From Styela clava (taxonomy: Eukaryota; Chordata; Ascidiacea; Stolidobranchia; Styelidae), in the NCBI RefSeq assembly GCF_964204865.1, contig NC_135252.1:5725383-5789382 (forward strand): 64,000 nucleotides of DNA, given 5' to 3'. Under the pieces are notes generated by a model that searched no databases, was not told the DNA's origin, and was given only the letters and a program-made list of their open reading frames with translations. Below are positions 12,510 through 25,200 of the stretch, piece by piece; within the stretch, counting starts at the first letter, position 1, and each line of letters starts with the position of its first letter. The position numbers were made by a program, and so were the translations under genes.

Positions 12510-15500
12510 TCAGTTTTCCGTAGGATGATCCCATCTTATCATGGTATGATATAAAGACACATTTGCGGCACTCATTACTGTCGTATATGTTGTTTCTGAG
12601 TTAAATACCGGAGGTGTCGACATAACCTGAAAAATACACATTTTGCCGAACAAGCGTATATATCAGACACGTTCTTACCATAAAATAAATCGATAACAAA
12701 ATAATATTGATTTAATTGACTAAAACAGACCTTATAAAGATTATCAGGATTCATTTTATCTTGTCCAAATTCACTCATGGATTTTACTGCAGCATCTCTC
12801 CTGTGATCTGTTGAAGGTGGCGTCTTCCAAGGGTCGTAGTTTGTTTCAACAACAAACCATCTGTGATAATAGTGATAATTAGACTGGCAGCGACAAAGTT
12901 TACTAAATTCTAGATGATCAGAATAAAATTCGCTTTAAATAAAAAGCAAATACATTAATTAGGATATATATTATCGTTAAGTCCAGTGGCCCCAGAAGGT
13001 GAGTTTCCAAATAAAATTGCAAATAAAAAATGTATCAGCTTTCTTACACTCACTTATGAGAAGTATCTATCATCCTCGTAACATTGACTGCTCCCCATCG
13101 ATCCCGAACTACTATGGCCCCTTCTTGTGGTTTCAGTCCACCCACTATGAAATAAATCGGTGCAATGGTCTTTGCGTTTTGTAGCATGTCTATTGCAGAT
13201 TCATAGTTATCAGCCTTTGTAACGACCTATGAAATCAGTATATATTTCGTTGTAATTTAATCACCAAAGGAGAAAATTCCCTACTAAATATGGAAAAAAG
13301 TGATTGCTATTACAGGACCTTTTATATATTTGTGAATCAATGTCAATAAATTGCATCAAATCGTTTTTTGCAATAGAACATACTTCTCTTGCCATCAGCA
13401 TTGTGGGCCATGATTTTTCCAAGGCGGCCAAAATATTCTCCCATAGAAACCCAGTGTTACGCTGATCTCCAGACAGGGAAAATTTGTTTGGCTTTGCTGC
13501 CGTCAACAACCCGACATAGCCAACGTATGTTGTTCCAATAAATACAGTCTGCGAAACAACTTACAGTAAATGTTTGCTATGCCTATGAATTAAAAGTACT
13601 GTTAAAAAATTTGCAAAGTTACAGCAGTTTTAAGCATAGCCAATAGTTTAATGAACAACTCTTAATTTATTTGTGTATTTTGTGTAGTTAGTGGGAAGCA
13701 CTTAATTCACAAACCGCCGCTGTAAGATATTGTAAAAAAATATCACGGAGGAAAATATATGATGGGAAGCAGGTTTGAGTATATACATATGTTTTGAGTA
13801 GTGTTTGCAACTGTCTTATGTTGTTCACAGGTGTTTACATAATAAGGTCGCAATAAAGGTCATGCTACAGTAAGTATTACAATATTTCAATAATTAAAGT
13901 GATGACACAAGTGAAACAATCTAATTGTATGCATTGGTGATAAAGGAAGTTTCATTAAACCAAGCTCAAATCTTGGTGCGTAACATGCAGTATAAATATC
14001 CATATTTCAACATAAATCATTAAATATGAAAATGTTTGGTTTTAGCATAATATTTCTTTAGTGCAGGGTAAAGATTTATGCCATCATCATATTTACATTT
14101 TAAATATTTTTTTTATTTACACTTTCAGAAATATAAGACAAAGATGGCAAATGAATAAAACTATAAATTTGAGTTGGGTTGCGCGAGACTAACTTCCTAT
14201 CTTTTCTCTATGCCTTTATGCTAGTGGATCCGTATGCGTATACTGCAAGGATAACGTAGCTGGAATAAATATGACTATTCTATTCAATTAAAGAGTCCAG
14301 CTGCACACTAACACAAATGTATTTCTGTAACGTTTCGTCCGACCAGAGTCAGACTTCCTCAGACAAGCAGTTTACAACAATGGCTCTGTTGGCTGTTGGC
14401 TTGTCTGAGGAAGTCTGACTCTGGTCGGACGAAACGTTACAGAAATACATTTGTGTTAGTATGCAGCTGGACTCTTTAATTGAATAGAAGAAAAATACTA
14501 TGATTGTTTTTCCAGAATATGAACAATAGAAAATAATCGATGGTTGTAATTTCTATTTTAACCTGAATTTTTTTAGATTTAATTGATACAATATTAAAAA
14601 ATCAACCAACTTCTCCACTTTTGTGAAATTCTATCTCGGCAGTTATCTTCCGCAATTCATCTCCAAGTACGTAGTCAAGATTTCTCGCGTGAATTAGCCC
14701 ACCATTTTCATCAACTGTGACAATGCTTGTACAAGCTCGACCCCTACATTGAAAAATATCGTGCTTTAATAAATTGTAAACAGCTAATATCAAGCAAAAA
14801 TATTTACGACTTAATCTTACTTGAAACGATTTGAATTCCATGCTGATAGGTCATAAGCTAGGTTTTCTAGTACGAGGTCGCCCAATTTCATGTTGTAAAA
14901 GTTACTGATTCCTCGTATTTCATCGCCATATGGATGAGGAAAATATCTTTCGAGATCTTTAGCTATTACTTCAGCCAAAGCAATCAATTCCTCGTTTTTG
15001 ACGTATTCTCTGGATACAAACAAATAGTTTTTATAGGCTAACCTATCACAATTGATTAAATTTACTTCCATAATGTCAAACAATGACATTCAAGAAGCGA
15101 GACTCATAAAATTAATGTCGTTATTGCGATTTTTATTCCGTGTTTTGTGCAGAAGTTTGATGTTTACCCCCAAGAATATTTTGCGCTCTAATGAGCCAGC
15201 TTCCCGGAAGTTACTTCAACTTAAATAAAACTGAAAGCTACGTGGTTTTGATATTTCTATTGGGATTTATACACAGTTTTACGTAACTAAAATGTTGCAT
15301 AATTTTGTACATACGTTTCAATTTTGTTTCAATGATATAGGAACGGTGTATAGGAATATATATATATATATTCTCTATCCGGCTAATTTTAGTTTTACGA
15401 ATGTGATCAAGTCATATAGCATGAGAATATTTACTTCAGAAGTGTGTCCATTACATCTCGCAGAAGAGATACATCAAAATTCTTCAATACGGGTTCCCAC

Positions 15501-15865
15501 CTGAACAAAATGTTTCATCTTAAAAATTGAATTAACGCCGAACAAATTTTTTTAACGTTACTTATTTTATAAAGTTCATTATAACGAGGAATCAATTCCA
15601 TGCTAAGCACTTTGCAATATCCTGTTGGATATATTAAACGAACAAGAGATTCGAATGAAATTAAAATCCTCTCAGTAGCACAGACCAAACAATAGCCGTT
15701 GGTAATGTAATTCGATCAGATTTACATAATGTTAGCCTACCTTTCCAATGGATCGGCGTCTAAATTTACTTTGAAACGTTTGGCTGGCAGTGCGTCTTTG
15801 CACGTAGAGCTTTTCCAGAGACACAAAGCGATGACAAACACATTTAGGAAGCCCGAAAATCTCAT
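12510..15865 (-). CDS. NAAA: N-acylethanolamine-hydrolysing acid amidase, copy 1
   Basis: Lysosomal Ntn-hydrolase that cleaves N-acylethanolamines such as palmitoylethanolamide. Exons are 15741-15865, 15435-15500, 14821-15009, 14611-14743, 13384-13548, 13054-13226, 12731-12860 and 12510-12626. All phases agree and give 365 aa (human NAAA is 359). Residues 1-24 look like a signal peptide (FLNVFVIALCLWKSSTC). Family landmarks are RWEPVLKNFDVSLLR, FPHPYGDEIRGISNFYNMKL, the autocleavage nucleophile Cys in GRACTSIVTVDENGG, HARNLDYVLGDELRKIT, VFIGTTYVGYVGLLTAAKP, PIYFIVGGLKPQEG, and WFVVETNYDPWK. The short spacing after RNLDY favours NAAA over acid ceramidase, and copy 2 has the same exon pattern. 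The HGRNLDY of mammalian NAAA is HARNLDY here. Confidence 0.93.
14280..14487. repeat. Perfect-arm foldback element in NAAA copy 1 intron
   Basis: Arms 14280-14368 and 14399-14487 are inverted copies of 89 bp with a single mismatch (ctgcacacta against ctgcatacta). A 30-base loop separates them. It sits in the intron between the nucleophile-Cys exon and the next exon and is absent at the same place in copy 2, so it arrived after the duplication. The arms contain a ctgagga ... gaaa layout discussed under findings. Confidence 0.9.
15562..15621 (-). other. Conserved 60-nt exon-like cassette in NAAA copy 1 intron 1
   Basis: Flanked by an acceptor (ccaacag) and a donor (gtaacg) and 60 nt long. The same cassette, also 60 nt, lies at 20050-20109 in copy 2. 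Spliced between coding exons 1 and 2 it gives an in-frame stop after RILQSA in copy 1, with a stop at the same codon in copy 2, so it would act as a premature-termination (poison) exon if used. The function is inferred only. Confidence 0.35.
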
Positions 15866-17041
15866 TTCTAACATTTGTTATTTTTGTATGACAGTTGTAC
15901 CTACTCTGTGATATCAGAAAGAGTTCGCTACCACAGTAAATAAATATTGCAGACAGACAGTGAAAGTAGTAAAGAGTGAAAACTAATTGTCAATGCTGTT
16001 GTAATAAAAAAAAATGGCCATTCCACCGCTTTCACTCAAAAACTCCTTCTTTACAATGTTTTCCGCCTGGATATCTTGTGAAAGATATCTTAAAATCCTC
16101 CAGAAATAGACGTACAAAGTGACTATTTGTAAAATAAGACGCTAGCCCAGAAAACCACAATCAATACGATAAAAGTATATTTTTTTTGTACATAGCCTAG
16201 TCATCACGGGCATCACGCTTTGTTGTATTGATCTCCAAAGCCGGTTAAAAGTTCATTTTGAGACGCATTCAGTGCAATGCTTTATGATTATAGAAGAGAG
16301 CAATGCTCAAATATATGAACACGTAAGCTAATTTTAAATTTAAATGACGTCATCGGACAAAAAAAAAATTCTTACAGAGTCCACAGAGTTTTTTTGAATA
16401 AATTTTTTCACAAAAAGAAGAATTCTAACAAGATATTCATCATTAGTAAGCTACTAACATAAACTGAAAATTTGATAAGTACACACATTTATTTCCTGTC
16501 AGATGGATGTTTCTCCGACCCTTGACCGCATAAATATTTTTCGATTCTCATTTTGTAAGATTGCGTTCACAAACCAGTTTGAATGTTTATAAACATAATG
16601 TTGCTTCAAACCATCTAGCCACTTGTCATTTACAATGATACCTGACTGCTAGTCTATTGAAGAATTTTTTGGACTTACGTTTGGTTAACTACAATTCAAC
16701 CAACTGAAACTCCACGAAAGACTCAAATGACCATTGAGTTCTTTTATTTATACCTAAGTTTTGGAATCACAATTAAATTGCAATTCAAGTTTACAATCAC
16801 ATTCGCATATAGTGAAACTTTGAAATAAACCACAATTGATTTAATTAAATAACTAAATCTTAGTATTAATTGGACGAGTGAAATATTAATTAACACGTGA
16901 ATTAAAATTAGTGGTCACGTCTTATATCATCGAATATGATCAAATGGATCAAAAATTATGCGTAAAATAGAATATATATTTGGAACAAAATATAAAAAGA
17001 TCAGAAAGAAAATTAGTAAGATCAACAATCAAAAAAGTTTA
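15866..17041. other. Spacer between NAAA copies
   Basis: Holds the upstream flank of copy 1 to about 16121, a unique spacer to about 16440, and the 3' flank of copy 2. No gene was seen. The flank of copy 1 next to the start codon matches the corresponding flank of copy 2, so both probably inherited the same promoter. Confidence 0.5.
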
Positions 17042-20000
17042 TCAGTTTTCCGTAGGGTGATCCCATCTTATCATGGTATGATATAAAGACATATTTGCAG
17101 CACTCATCACTGTCGTATATGTTGTCTCTGAGTTAAATACAGGAGGTGTCGACATAACCTAAAATATATATATAAATACATTTTGCCGAACAAACGTATC
17201 GGAAACGTTTTTACCATAAAACAAATCGATACCAAAATAATATTGATTTAATTGACTCAAACATACCTTATAAAGATTATCAGGATTCATTTTGTCTTGT
17301 CCAAACTCATTCATAGATTTTACAGCAGCATCTCTCCTGTCGTCTGTTGGAGGTGGGGGCTTCCAAGGGTCGTAGTTTGTTTCAACGACAAACCATCTGT
17401 GATAATTATGATCATTAGACTGACAGTGAAAAAGTTTATTTAATTCTAGAATCTAGATGATACCAATAAAATTCGCTTCAAAACCAAAACCAAACACATT
17501 AATTACAATATTATCGTTGAGTCCAGTGGTATCAGAAGGTAAGTTTCCAAATAAAATTGCAAATAAAGAATGAAGCTATCTTTTACTTACTTATGAGAAG
17601 TATCTATCATCCTTGTAACATTGACTGCTCCCCATCTATCCCGAACTACTATGGCACCTTCTTGTGGTTTCAGTCCACCCACTATGAAATACATTGGTGC
17701 TATTGTCTTTGCGTTTTGTAGCATTTCTATTGCAGATTCATAGTTTTCAGCGTTTGTTATGACCTATAAAATAAGTATATAATTTCATTGTAATTCATTC
17801 ACCAAAAGAAAAAATTTCTGACTAACTATGGAAAAAACTTAGCTAGCAAGGTAAAAATTTGACTGCAGAAGATATTTCAAGACAGTTTTATATAAAACTA
17901 TTATTTATCAAAATAAACCGTAACTTATATATGACAATAATTTCCATTTTTGTTCACTTTGAACCGTTGCACATTTGATGCCCAAATTCATACAAATGTT
18001 CCAAATTGTTGTTACAGGACCTACTATGTTATGCGAATAAAACGAAAGTAGATATACTTAGCGGAAAATAATGCTTTCGTTAATGAGACAAATATTAATT
18101 TGCAAACCATTTTATGATTGCTCTAAAGCCTATAATAAACATATATCTTAAAATGATGCCGGAAACGAATTACATGCAATAATTCGATTTGTATATTTAA
18201 ATAAAAAATTAAATACAATCGTTTTCGCAATACAATGAGTAATCGTGTTTATATAAATACTCGTTTTCAGAACATACTTCTCTTGCCATCAGCATTGTGG
18301 GCCATGATTTTTCCAAGGCGGCCAAAATATTCTCCCATAGAAACCCAGTGTTGCGCTGATCCCCAGTCAGGGAGAATTTGTTTGGTTTTGCTGCCGTCAA
18401 CAATCCGACATAACCAACGTATGTTGTTCCAATAAATACAGTCTGCAAAACAACTTACAGTAATTGTTTGCTATATATATGTTAAAATACTGTTAAAAAA
18501 ATTGAAAAATTACAGCATTTTCAGCTTAGCCAATAGTGTAATGAACAACTTTTAATCAGTGTGTGTATTTTTGTAGTTGGTTGAAAGAACCTACTTCACA
18601 AACTGACGCCGTGCTTTAAAGTAGAATATTGTTAAAAAATCACGATGGAGATTTTAGGCTGGGAGTTAGGGTTTAGTATATATTATGAGTAGTGTTCGCA
18701 ACTACCTTTCATGTTGTTCATAAGTGTTTGAATGACAAGGTTGTAATAAAGGTCACGATACAGTAAGTATTACAATATTATAATAATTGAAGTGGTGAAC
18801 AAGTGAAACAATCGAATTGTGTGCTTTGATGATAAATCAGATTTCATCAAGTAAAAGCTTAATCGACTGTGCGCAACATGCAGTAATAAATATCCCTATA
18901 TCAACATAAATCATTAAATATAGAAATATTTGTATTTAACATATTTGCTTCAGCGAAGAGTTTTACAACATAATCATATTTAGATTTCAAAGATATTTCT
19001 GATTTACACTTTCAGAGAAATGAGACAACGATGAAAGAATAAATGATAATATACGATTGTATTCCAGAATATGAAGAATAGAAAATAATATTCGATGGTT
19101 GTTATTTCTATTTTAACCTCAAGTTTTCTATATTTGAGATACAATATTGAAAATCAACCAACTTCTCCGTTTTTGTGAAATTCTATCTCGGCAATTATAT
19201 TCCGCAATTCATCTCCAACTACGTAGTCAAGATTTCTCGCGTGAATTAGTCCACCATTTTCATCAACTGTGACAATGCTTGTACAAGCTCGACCCCTGCA
19301 ATGAAAAAAGCGCACATTAATCAATTGTAAAAGCTGATATCAAGCAAAAATATTTACGACTTAATCTTACTTGAAACGATTTGAATTCCATGCTGATAGG
19401 TCATAAGCTAGGTTTCCTAGAACGAGGTCGCCCAATTTCATATTGTAAAAATTACTGATTCCACGTATTTCATCGCCATATGGATAAGGAAAATATCTGT
19501 CGAGATCTTTCCCTATTACCTCAGCCAAAGCAATCAATTCCTTGTTTTTGACGTATTCTCTGGATACAAAATTAAATGAATAGTTATGACTCATCACAGT
19601 CAATTAATTTTACTTTTTTACTGGGTTTTGTGCAGAAGTTTGATGTTTCACCAGAAATATTTCGCGCTCTAATGAGCCAGCTTTTCGAAAGTCACGGCAA
19701 AAAGCTACGTGATTTTGGTATTTCTATTGGAATTTATATACAGCTTTTCCTGTAACTACAATGCTGCATAATTTTGTACAAACGATTTCGTGATAATTGC
19801 ATATCACAATAAATTCACTTTTGTTTCAATGGTAGAAGCGGTATAGGAATATATATATATACTTATCGGGCTAATTTTAGTTTCACGAATGTGATCAAAC
19901 CATAATGCACACAAATATTTACTTCAGAAGTGTGTCCATAACATCTTGCAGAAGAGATACATCAAAATTCTTCAATACGGGTTCCCACCTGAACAAAATG

Positions 20001-20620
20001 TTTTATTTTAAAAATCGAATTAACGCCGAACAAATTTTTTCGACGTTACTTATTTTATAAAGTTCATTATAACGAGGAAATAATTTCATGCTAAGCACTT
20101 TGCAGTATCCTGTTGGATATATTAAACGAACAAAGGATTCGAATGAAATTAAAATCATCTCAGTTTATCTCAATAGTACAGACCAAACAATAGCCGTTAG
20201 TAATGTAATTCGATCAGAGTTACATAATGTTAGCCTACCTTTCCAATGGATCGGCGTCTAAATTTACTTTGAAACGCTTCGCTGGCAGTGCATCTTTGCA
20301 CGTAGCGCTTTTCAAAAGACACAGAGCGATGGCAAACACATATAAGAAGCCCGAAAATTTCATTTCTAACATTTGTTTATTGTACGTCAGTTGTACCTAA
20401 TCTGCAATATCAGAGAGAATTCATTACCGCAGCAAATAAATATTGCAGACAGACAGTGAAAGTAGCAAAGAACTACAAAACTAATTGGCAATGCTGTTGT
20501 AATCAGAAAAAAAATGGCAATTCTACCGCTTTTACTCAAAAACTGATTCTTTACTACGTTTGGCGCCTGGATATCGTGTGAAAGATATCTTAAAATTCAG
20601 CAGAACAGACGTACAAAGTA
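16441..20620 (-). repeat. Tandem segmental duplication, unit 2 (NAAA copy 2)
   Basis: Colinear with unit 1. The 3' flank (16441-16790), exons, intron positions and upstream flank are all recognisable. Introns are more diverged than exons. The intron at 17764-18277 has gained sequence relative to unit 1. Confidence 0.85.
17042..20363 (-). CDS. NAAA: N-acylethanolamine-hydrolysing acid amidase, copy 2
   Basis: Paralog of the gene at 12510-15865, intact. Exons are 20239-20363, 19923-19988, 19371-19559, 19163-19295, 18278-18442, 17591-17763, 17267-17396 and 17042-17158. Exon lengths are identical to copy 1 one by one (125, 66, 189, 133, 165, 173, 130, 117), which gives 365 aa. The signal-peptide start (MKFSGF), the CTSIV nucleophile, HARNLDY, GTTYVGYVGLL and YDPWK motifs are kept. 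Differences are mostly conservative (FSLTGDQ against FSLSGDQ, FPYPYGDE against FPHPYGDE, GNLAYDL against ENLAYDL), so both copies look constrained. The role is probably the same lysosomal amide hydrolysis; any split in substrate or expression cannot be read from sequence. Confidence 0.93.
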
Positions 20621-22259
20621 AAAAACCCAAAACCAAAAGTTTGTATTTATCTTTGACTCGCCAGTATGTTGTCTACCATCCGTCGCGGTTCACGGCGTTG
20701 AAACAACTGAGATTTGCCTATGCGGAACACGAGTTCGTCATAAAATATTAAGTACACCTCCGATTTTCGGACGTACGGGCAAGCATAACCGTATTTACAC
20801 AAAAGGTTGAGGTCACGACATAGGTTTGCCTAACAAACTCAACAGATAATATCAGTATTTATAGAGAATTGATTTATAAATTGGCAATCTGTGTAATTTT
20901 TATTATCAAACAATGTGAATATTTACCCGAATTAAGGACGGAACCCGTGACGTATGACGTAACTGTTGATGCAGAGTAATGACAAAAACAAATCCGCGCC
21001 GCAGTTTCGTGCTTTGGCTGACGGTTATTCGATGTTTGTTTCATAAAACCGGATACCACGCAGTTGTGCTAACTGTACCCAGTATTGGCATCTTGTATTT
21101 TGTAGAAAAAGATGAAAGCTCAAAAAAGTATAATAAATGTGATGAAAGTAATTTTTTTGCACGCTTTGATGTATGGATCTTCAAGTCGGGTAGAAGTAGA
21201 AGTCCAATGATTAGAGTATAAAACAATAAGAAGATACCAAGGGTATGTAATTAAATGTCCCGCAATATTGGTTTCGTCTTTTGAGATAGACGATTTCGAA
21301 TTTTAAAGTTATTATTTAATTTTAAAATAGCGTTTCTATATAGGGCCTAGAGCACGTGTAACCTTGCCTACCACGAGTACAATAAACATAGCCTGACATA
21401 AGCCGATTTCCCTTTGCAGTATACGGTCGCCTAATGTATGTGTATAGAACAGACCGGGGTGTGGCACCATGATCCAAACGCCCAACATTTAAAATTCCTT
21501 GAGCTATTTATTTACCAATGAGGTTACTGCATCTCCGGTTGAAGTCACAAAGCCCAAACGATTACATAAATATGTCGCGAAAAAAAATGACAATTTTTGG
21601 CCACATATTTTATTGTCAAGCTAAACTGGACGGGATACACCGGCTGGACATATATACTACCGGATAGTTAGAAATCCCTCATCCTACGATCCCACAATAA
21701 AATTCATGCGTAATGGTCGACAATAGTAACCACTTTTTATATTGACTGGAAATGCCCATTTATTCATGTAACTCCTTGTTAAATTATATCAAGAGCGGCT
21801 ATATATAACAAATTCTTCTCCTCACGGAAATATTATGAAGTTTTTTTACAATAATTTTTTAATTCACAGTCACCGAAAAACAATAAAAGGTCACCGTGAC
21901 CCCCCCATCCCCTCCCCTATCCCTTTTTTTTATGTTCAGCATTGTGATCATATCGAAAGGCGTCGAACAACCCACTCAAATGTCAAAATAATATTTTGGT
22001 GAACAGTGTTCTGTATTGTCACCAGTATCGTCATAAAGATTTAAGAACAAAAAGAAAGAAAAGTTAAACAGAAGAAGAAACATTCCCGACAACAGTTTGG
22101 TCAATAAGAATAATAATATCAATATTTGAAGTAAAATTCATAATACTGTTATGTCATGGCAAAAACAAGGCCACCAAGTGAGTAATGTCACTCTGCATGT
22201 AGTAAGCCATCATCTTCAATAAAACAAGCTGATTTGTGATGAAATAATAGAGGATAAAG
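20364..22259. other. Intergenic region, no gene recognised
   Basis: Upstream of NAAA copy 2 and downstream of the ATG13 stop codon. The first 250 bases match the copy 1 upstream flank. The small ORFs at 20560-21226 overlap on both strands without family resemblance. A C-rich and T-rich stretch occurs at about 21898-21930. Confidence 0.5.
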
Positions 22260-25200
22260 CTATGGCAACGCTTGTATTTCCTCAGCAAAATTATCAAAAT
22301 CTACTGCATCCTTTTCATAATCTTCCAATTGTTTAGTAAGATCGAGCTTTAATGAAGAAAAAAATAGAGTTACACGACTCGAACATAGATAAAAGTGCAC
22401 TAAAAGCTTTTGTCAATCTTTCAGACTAACCATTGAGAATGTGCTCTTGAAATAATCTAGCCCTAGTTACACATCACTGGTTGATTGTGATACCATATCA
22501 TATTAGCTACTATATTATTATATTTTGTGCACAAAAACTGAAAAGACTGTAGAATGAAAACTTTACGCATGATGCTTATTAGGAGTTACCCATAAATAAA
22601 CCAACTTACAAGAGTCAAAAAGGAGTGCTTATATATGGCACTTCATAATCATAAAAAGACAAAAAATAAAGAAAAACGTACAAGTGCTTCCTGAGTTTCC
22701 TGGCCATTGTTGTCTTGAAACATTACAAGATCTGGAGCATTCTCACATTCTCGATAAAATGTTCCAAGATCCCCTGCTGAATCATTTTTTCCAAATGCGG
22801 GATTCTTGGAAGCAAGGAATAAATAAGGATCAACATTGAGTAAGACATGGGAAGGATAATACAATTCAAACTTACAAGATCAACCATTACAAATTCATCT
22901 GCGGGAGATGGCAAGCCTAATATGTTTTCTTTACTGGGGCTTGATTCACTGCTTTGGTGAGATGATAAACTGCTTTGACTTGACAGTCTTGTAATTGTGC
23001 TGAAACAATTAATAAAACAAATATGGTATCCTCAAATGTTTTACATTTCATTCGTATATTTTGGATATGAAACTAAATTATGATCCACGAATGTCTATTA
23101 CTCGGATTGTAACTTAGGAGTAGTAAACTTGTGTGTGAGATATCTTTCAAAAATAAACCATTTAGATTTAAATATCACTGAAAAGCTTGTCTGACAAATC
23201 AAATTTGAACTGAATATAGATAGAAACTGCTGCTTTGATGCACATTATTGTGCACAACTTTATCATTATTAGGTAAAATCCCAAATGAGAATAGAATACT
23301 AACATGCTAACAGCTAACTACATGCAGTATAAGATGCAGTATCTAAGCTGATAAGCCATCTTCAATAAGATTGAACCAAATTAAAGTAGAGATTGGATAA
23401 AAAGACGGAAAGTTTGATCCATGTACCTGGCATCTTCTCGTCCACTCTCAGGAGACGTATCTGAACTTGAATTAGTTTCATTTGTCGTATTATTTCTTTT
23501 TGTTCTCCTTCCAGAAGTTCTGGAATTATCTTCAGTAATTAAATCTTCAAATGGTAATTTGTGACCTCCAGAAACACCAATTAGTGTATCCTGTGCTCTA
23601 GCTGCTGTTTTGCTGTTCGACACAAATGCACCAGTGCTGAATGCATAAAAGTGTGCTTTTTAACAAAGATTTACTTTACTTTGGCCCGACAGTGTGGCAC
23701 CTATGATTACCATGCATGTGTTCGTAAAATAAATATGTAAATTCTATCCTTGTATGAAACTGTGCGATTTACAGGTCGAGTATATACAGTCCTTATTTTC
23801 AACTTAACAAAAATATACAGGTGGAATGTATACAATACCTTGGTTTGTGTAACTGATGCTGTTGCTGTTTAGGTGCCGTGGATGAAACTTCAGTTACCAC
23901 AGATGCAGCATGATGAGAAGGTGGAAGATGTGCTAAATGAGTTGTTGTCTCTGCATTATCAGGGAATCCAACTCTTGCATTAGAAGGTGAATTGCTTTTC
24001 AATGCAGTTACGATGTCAGTGTTTGCAGTTCTATTTCCACTCTTGACAGTTATAATCTTTCGACTTCTTCTATGATTTGATGATGATCTTGAAGAGTTTT
24101 CATTAAATGATTCGTCTGTTATAGGTTTAAATACATTTCTTTTGTCCATTAGGATATCGGATGAAGTGTTGTCTTTCGGTACACTGGATGAAGTAGTTCT
24201 ACGACGATTGCTTGAACCTATTAAAACAAGAATAGTAAGCACATCAATGAATGGCCCGCGGACCAAATTTGGCCCACGAGGAAAAATTGTGCGGCCCACA
24301 GCCAAGTGCCAATTTTAAATGGTGTGCGGCCAGGGAAACAAGTTTTTTATTTAGTTTAATCTGGTAGGTGCAAGTAATTCCAATTCCTTTGCGTTGCAAA
24401 GCCTATACCTGAGTCCAATTTATTATCTATGCCAATGACGTTAAAATGGCGTACGACTCATGTCATACAATTATTGAACCAAAAGTTTTGTGCCTGCAAC
24501 TACTAGAAATCCTATTTTAAATTAAGGTGCGACCCACAGTTTCACCCAGTTTGTATTCGACCCTCCTGTATTGAGGTTGCGCACTCCTGCTGAACACGAT
24601 TCATCATTGATATTAAGTTATCATGTGGACTTTCATTAGACTTACCTATGATATTGCAAGGGAAGAACATCAAAACATAGTAAGACAGAAACGTTTTATT
24701 ACAAATAGACCATAATTTAAACTAATTATTCATATTACATTATTTTCTAACAACTGAATCTAGGAAAATAATAAATCAGTTTCTATCTGATACGCACCCT
24801 GCATATGATGAACATTCTGCTGTTGCGATGTTCTGTAAAAATGATGAAAAGTAATGTAATCTAAGGTAATAAGATATGGTACTTTGCATCTTCAATAATT
24901 TAACTTCCAAACAATAACTACAAATATTTTGTATATGTTTGAGATAATACAATATTTGATTTGTTTATCGTTACAAACTTGTGTATTTCCTCAATGCAAC
25001 ACAAAATGCTTTATAATTACATCATATTCAAGTCAAAAAATGGCCAGTTTCCCGGTTCAAATCCAATGATACCCCTCACCCTACTCAGATTGTAATAAAC
25101 TGTGTAGGCAATGCCAAATCGCAAAGATTTCAGTCCTACCAAAAAGAGTAGCTTACCGTATATCATAAAAGTGGTGGTTTATACCGGGCAGTCGGGCACT

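Larger units (their letters stand above)
11557..16121 (-). repeat. Tandem segmental duplication, unit 1 (NAAA copy 1)
   Basis: The block from gctactaacataa at about 11557 through the gene and its upstream flank to gacgtacaaagt at about 16121 is repeated as unit 2 (16441-20620). The repeat includes the 3' flank, all exons, most introns and about 250 bp upstream of the start codon. A spacer of about 320 bp separates the units. Unit 1 has an extra foldback element (14280-14487). Confidence 0.85.

Noticed and set aside
12510..20363. Acid ceramidase (ASAH1) identity for the paired amidases
   Set aside because: The short spacing between RNLDY and the RKIT-type strand, and the GTTYVGYVGLLT wording, match NAAA. 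Acid ceramidase has a longer insertion there.
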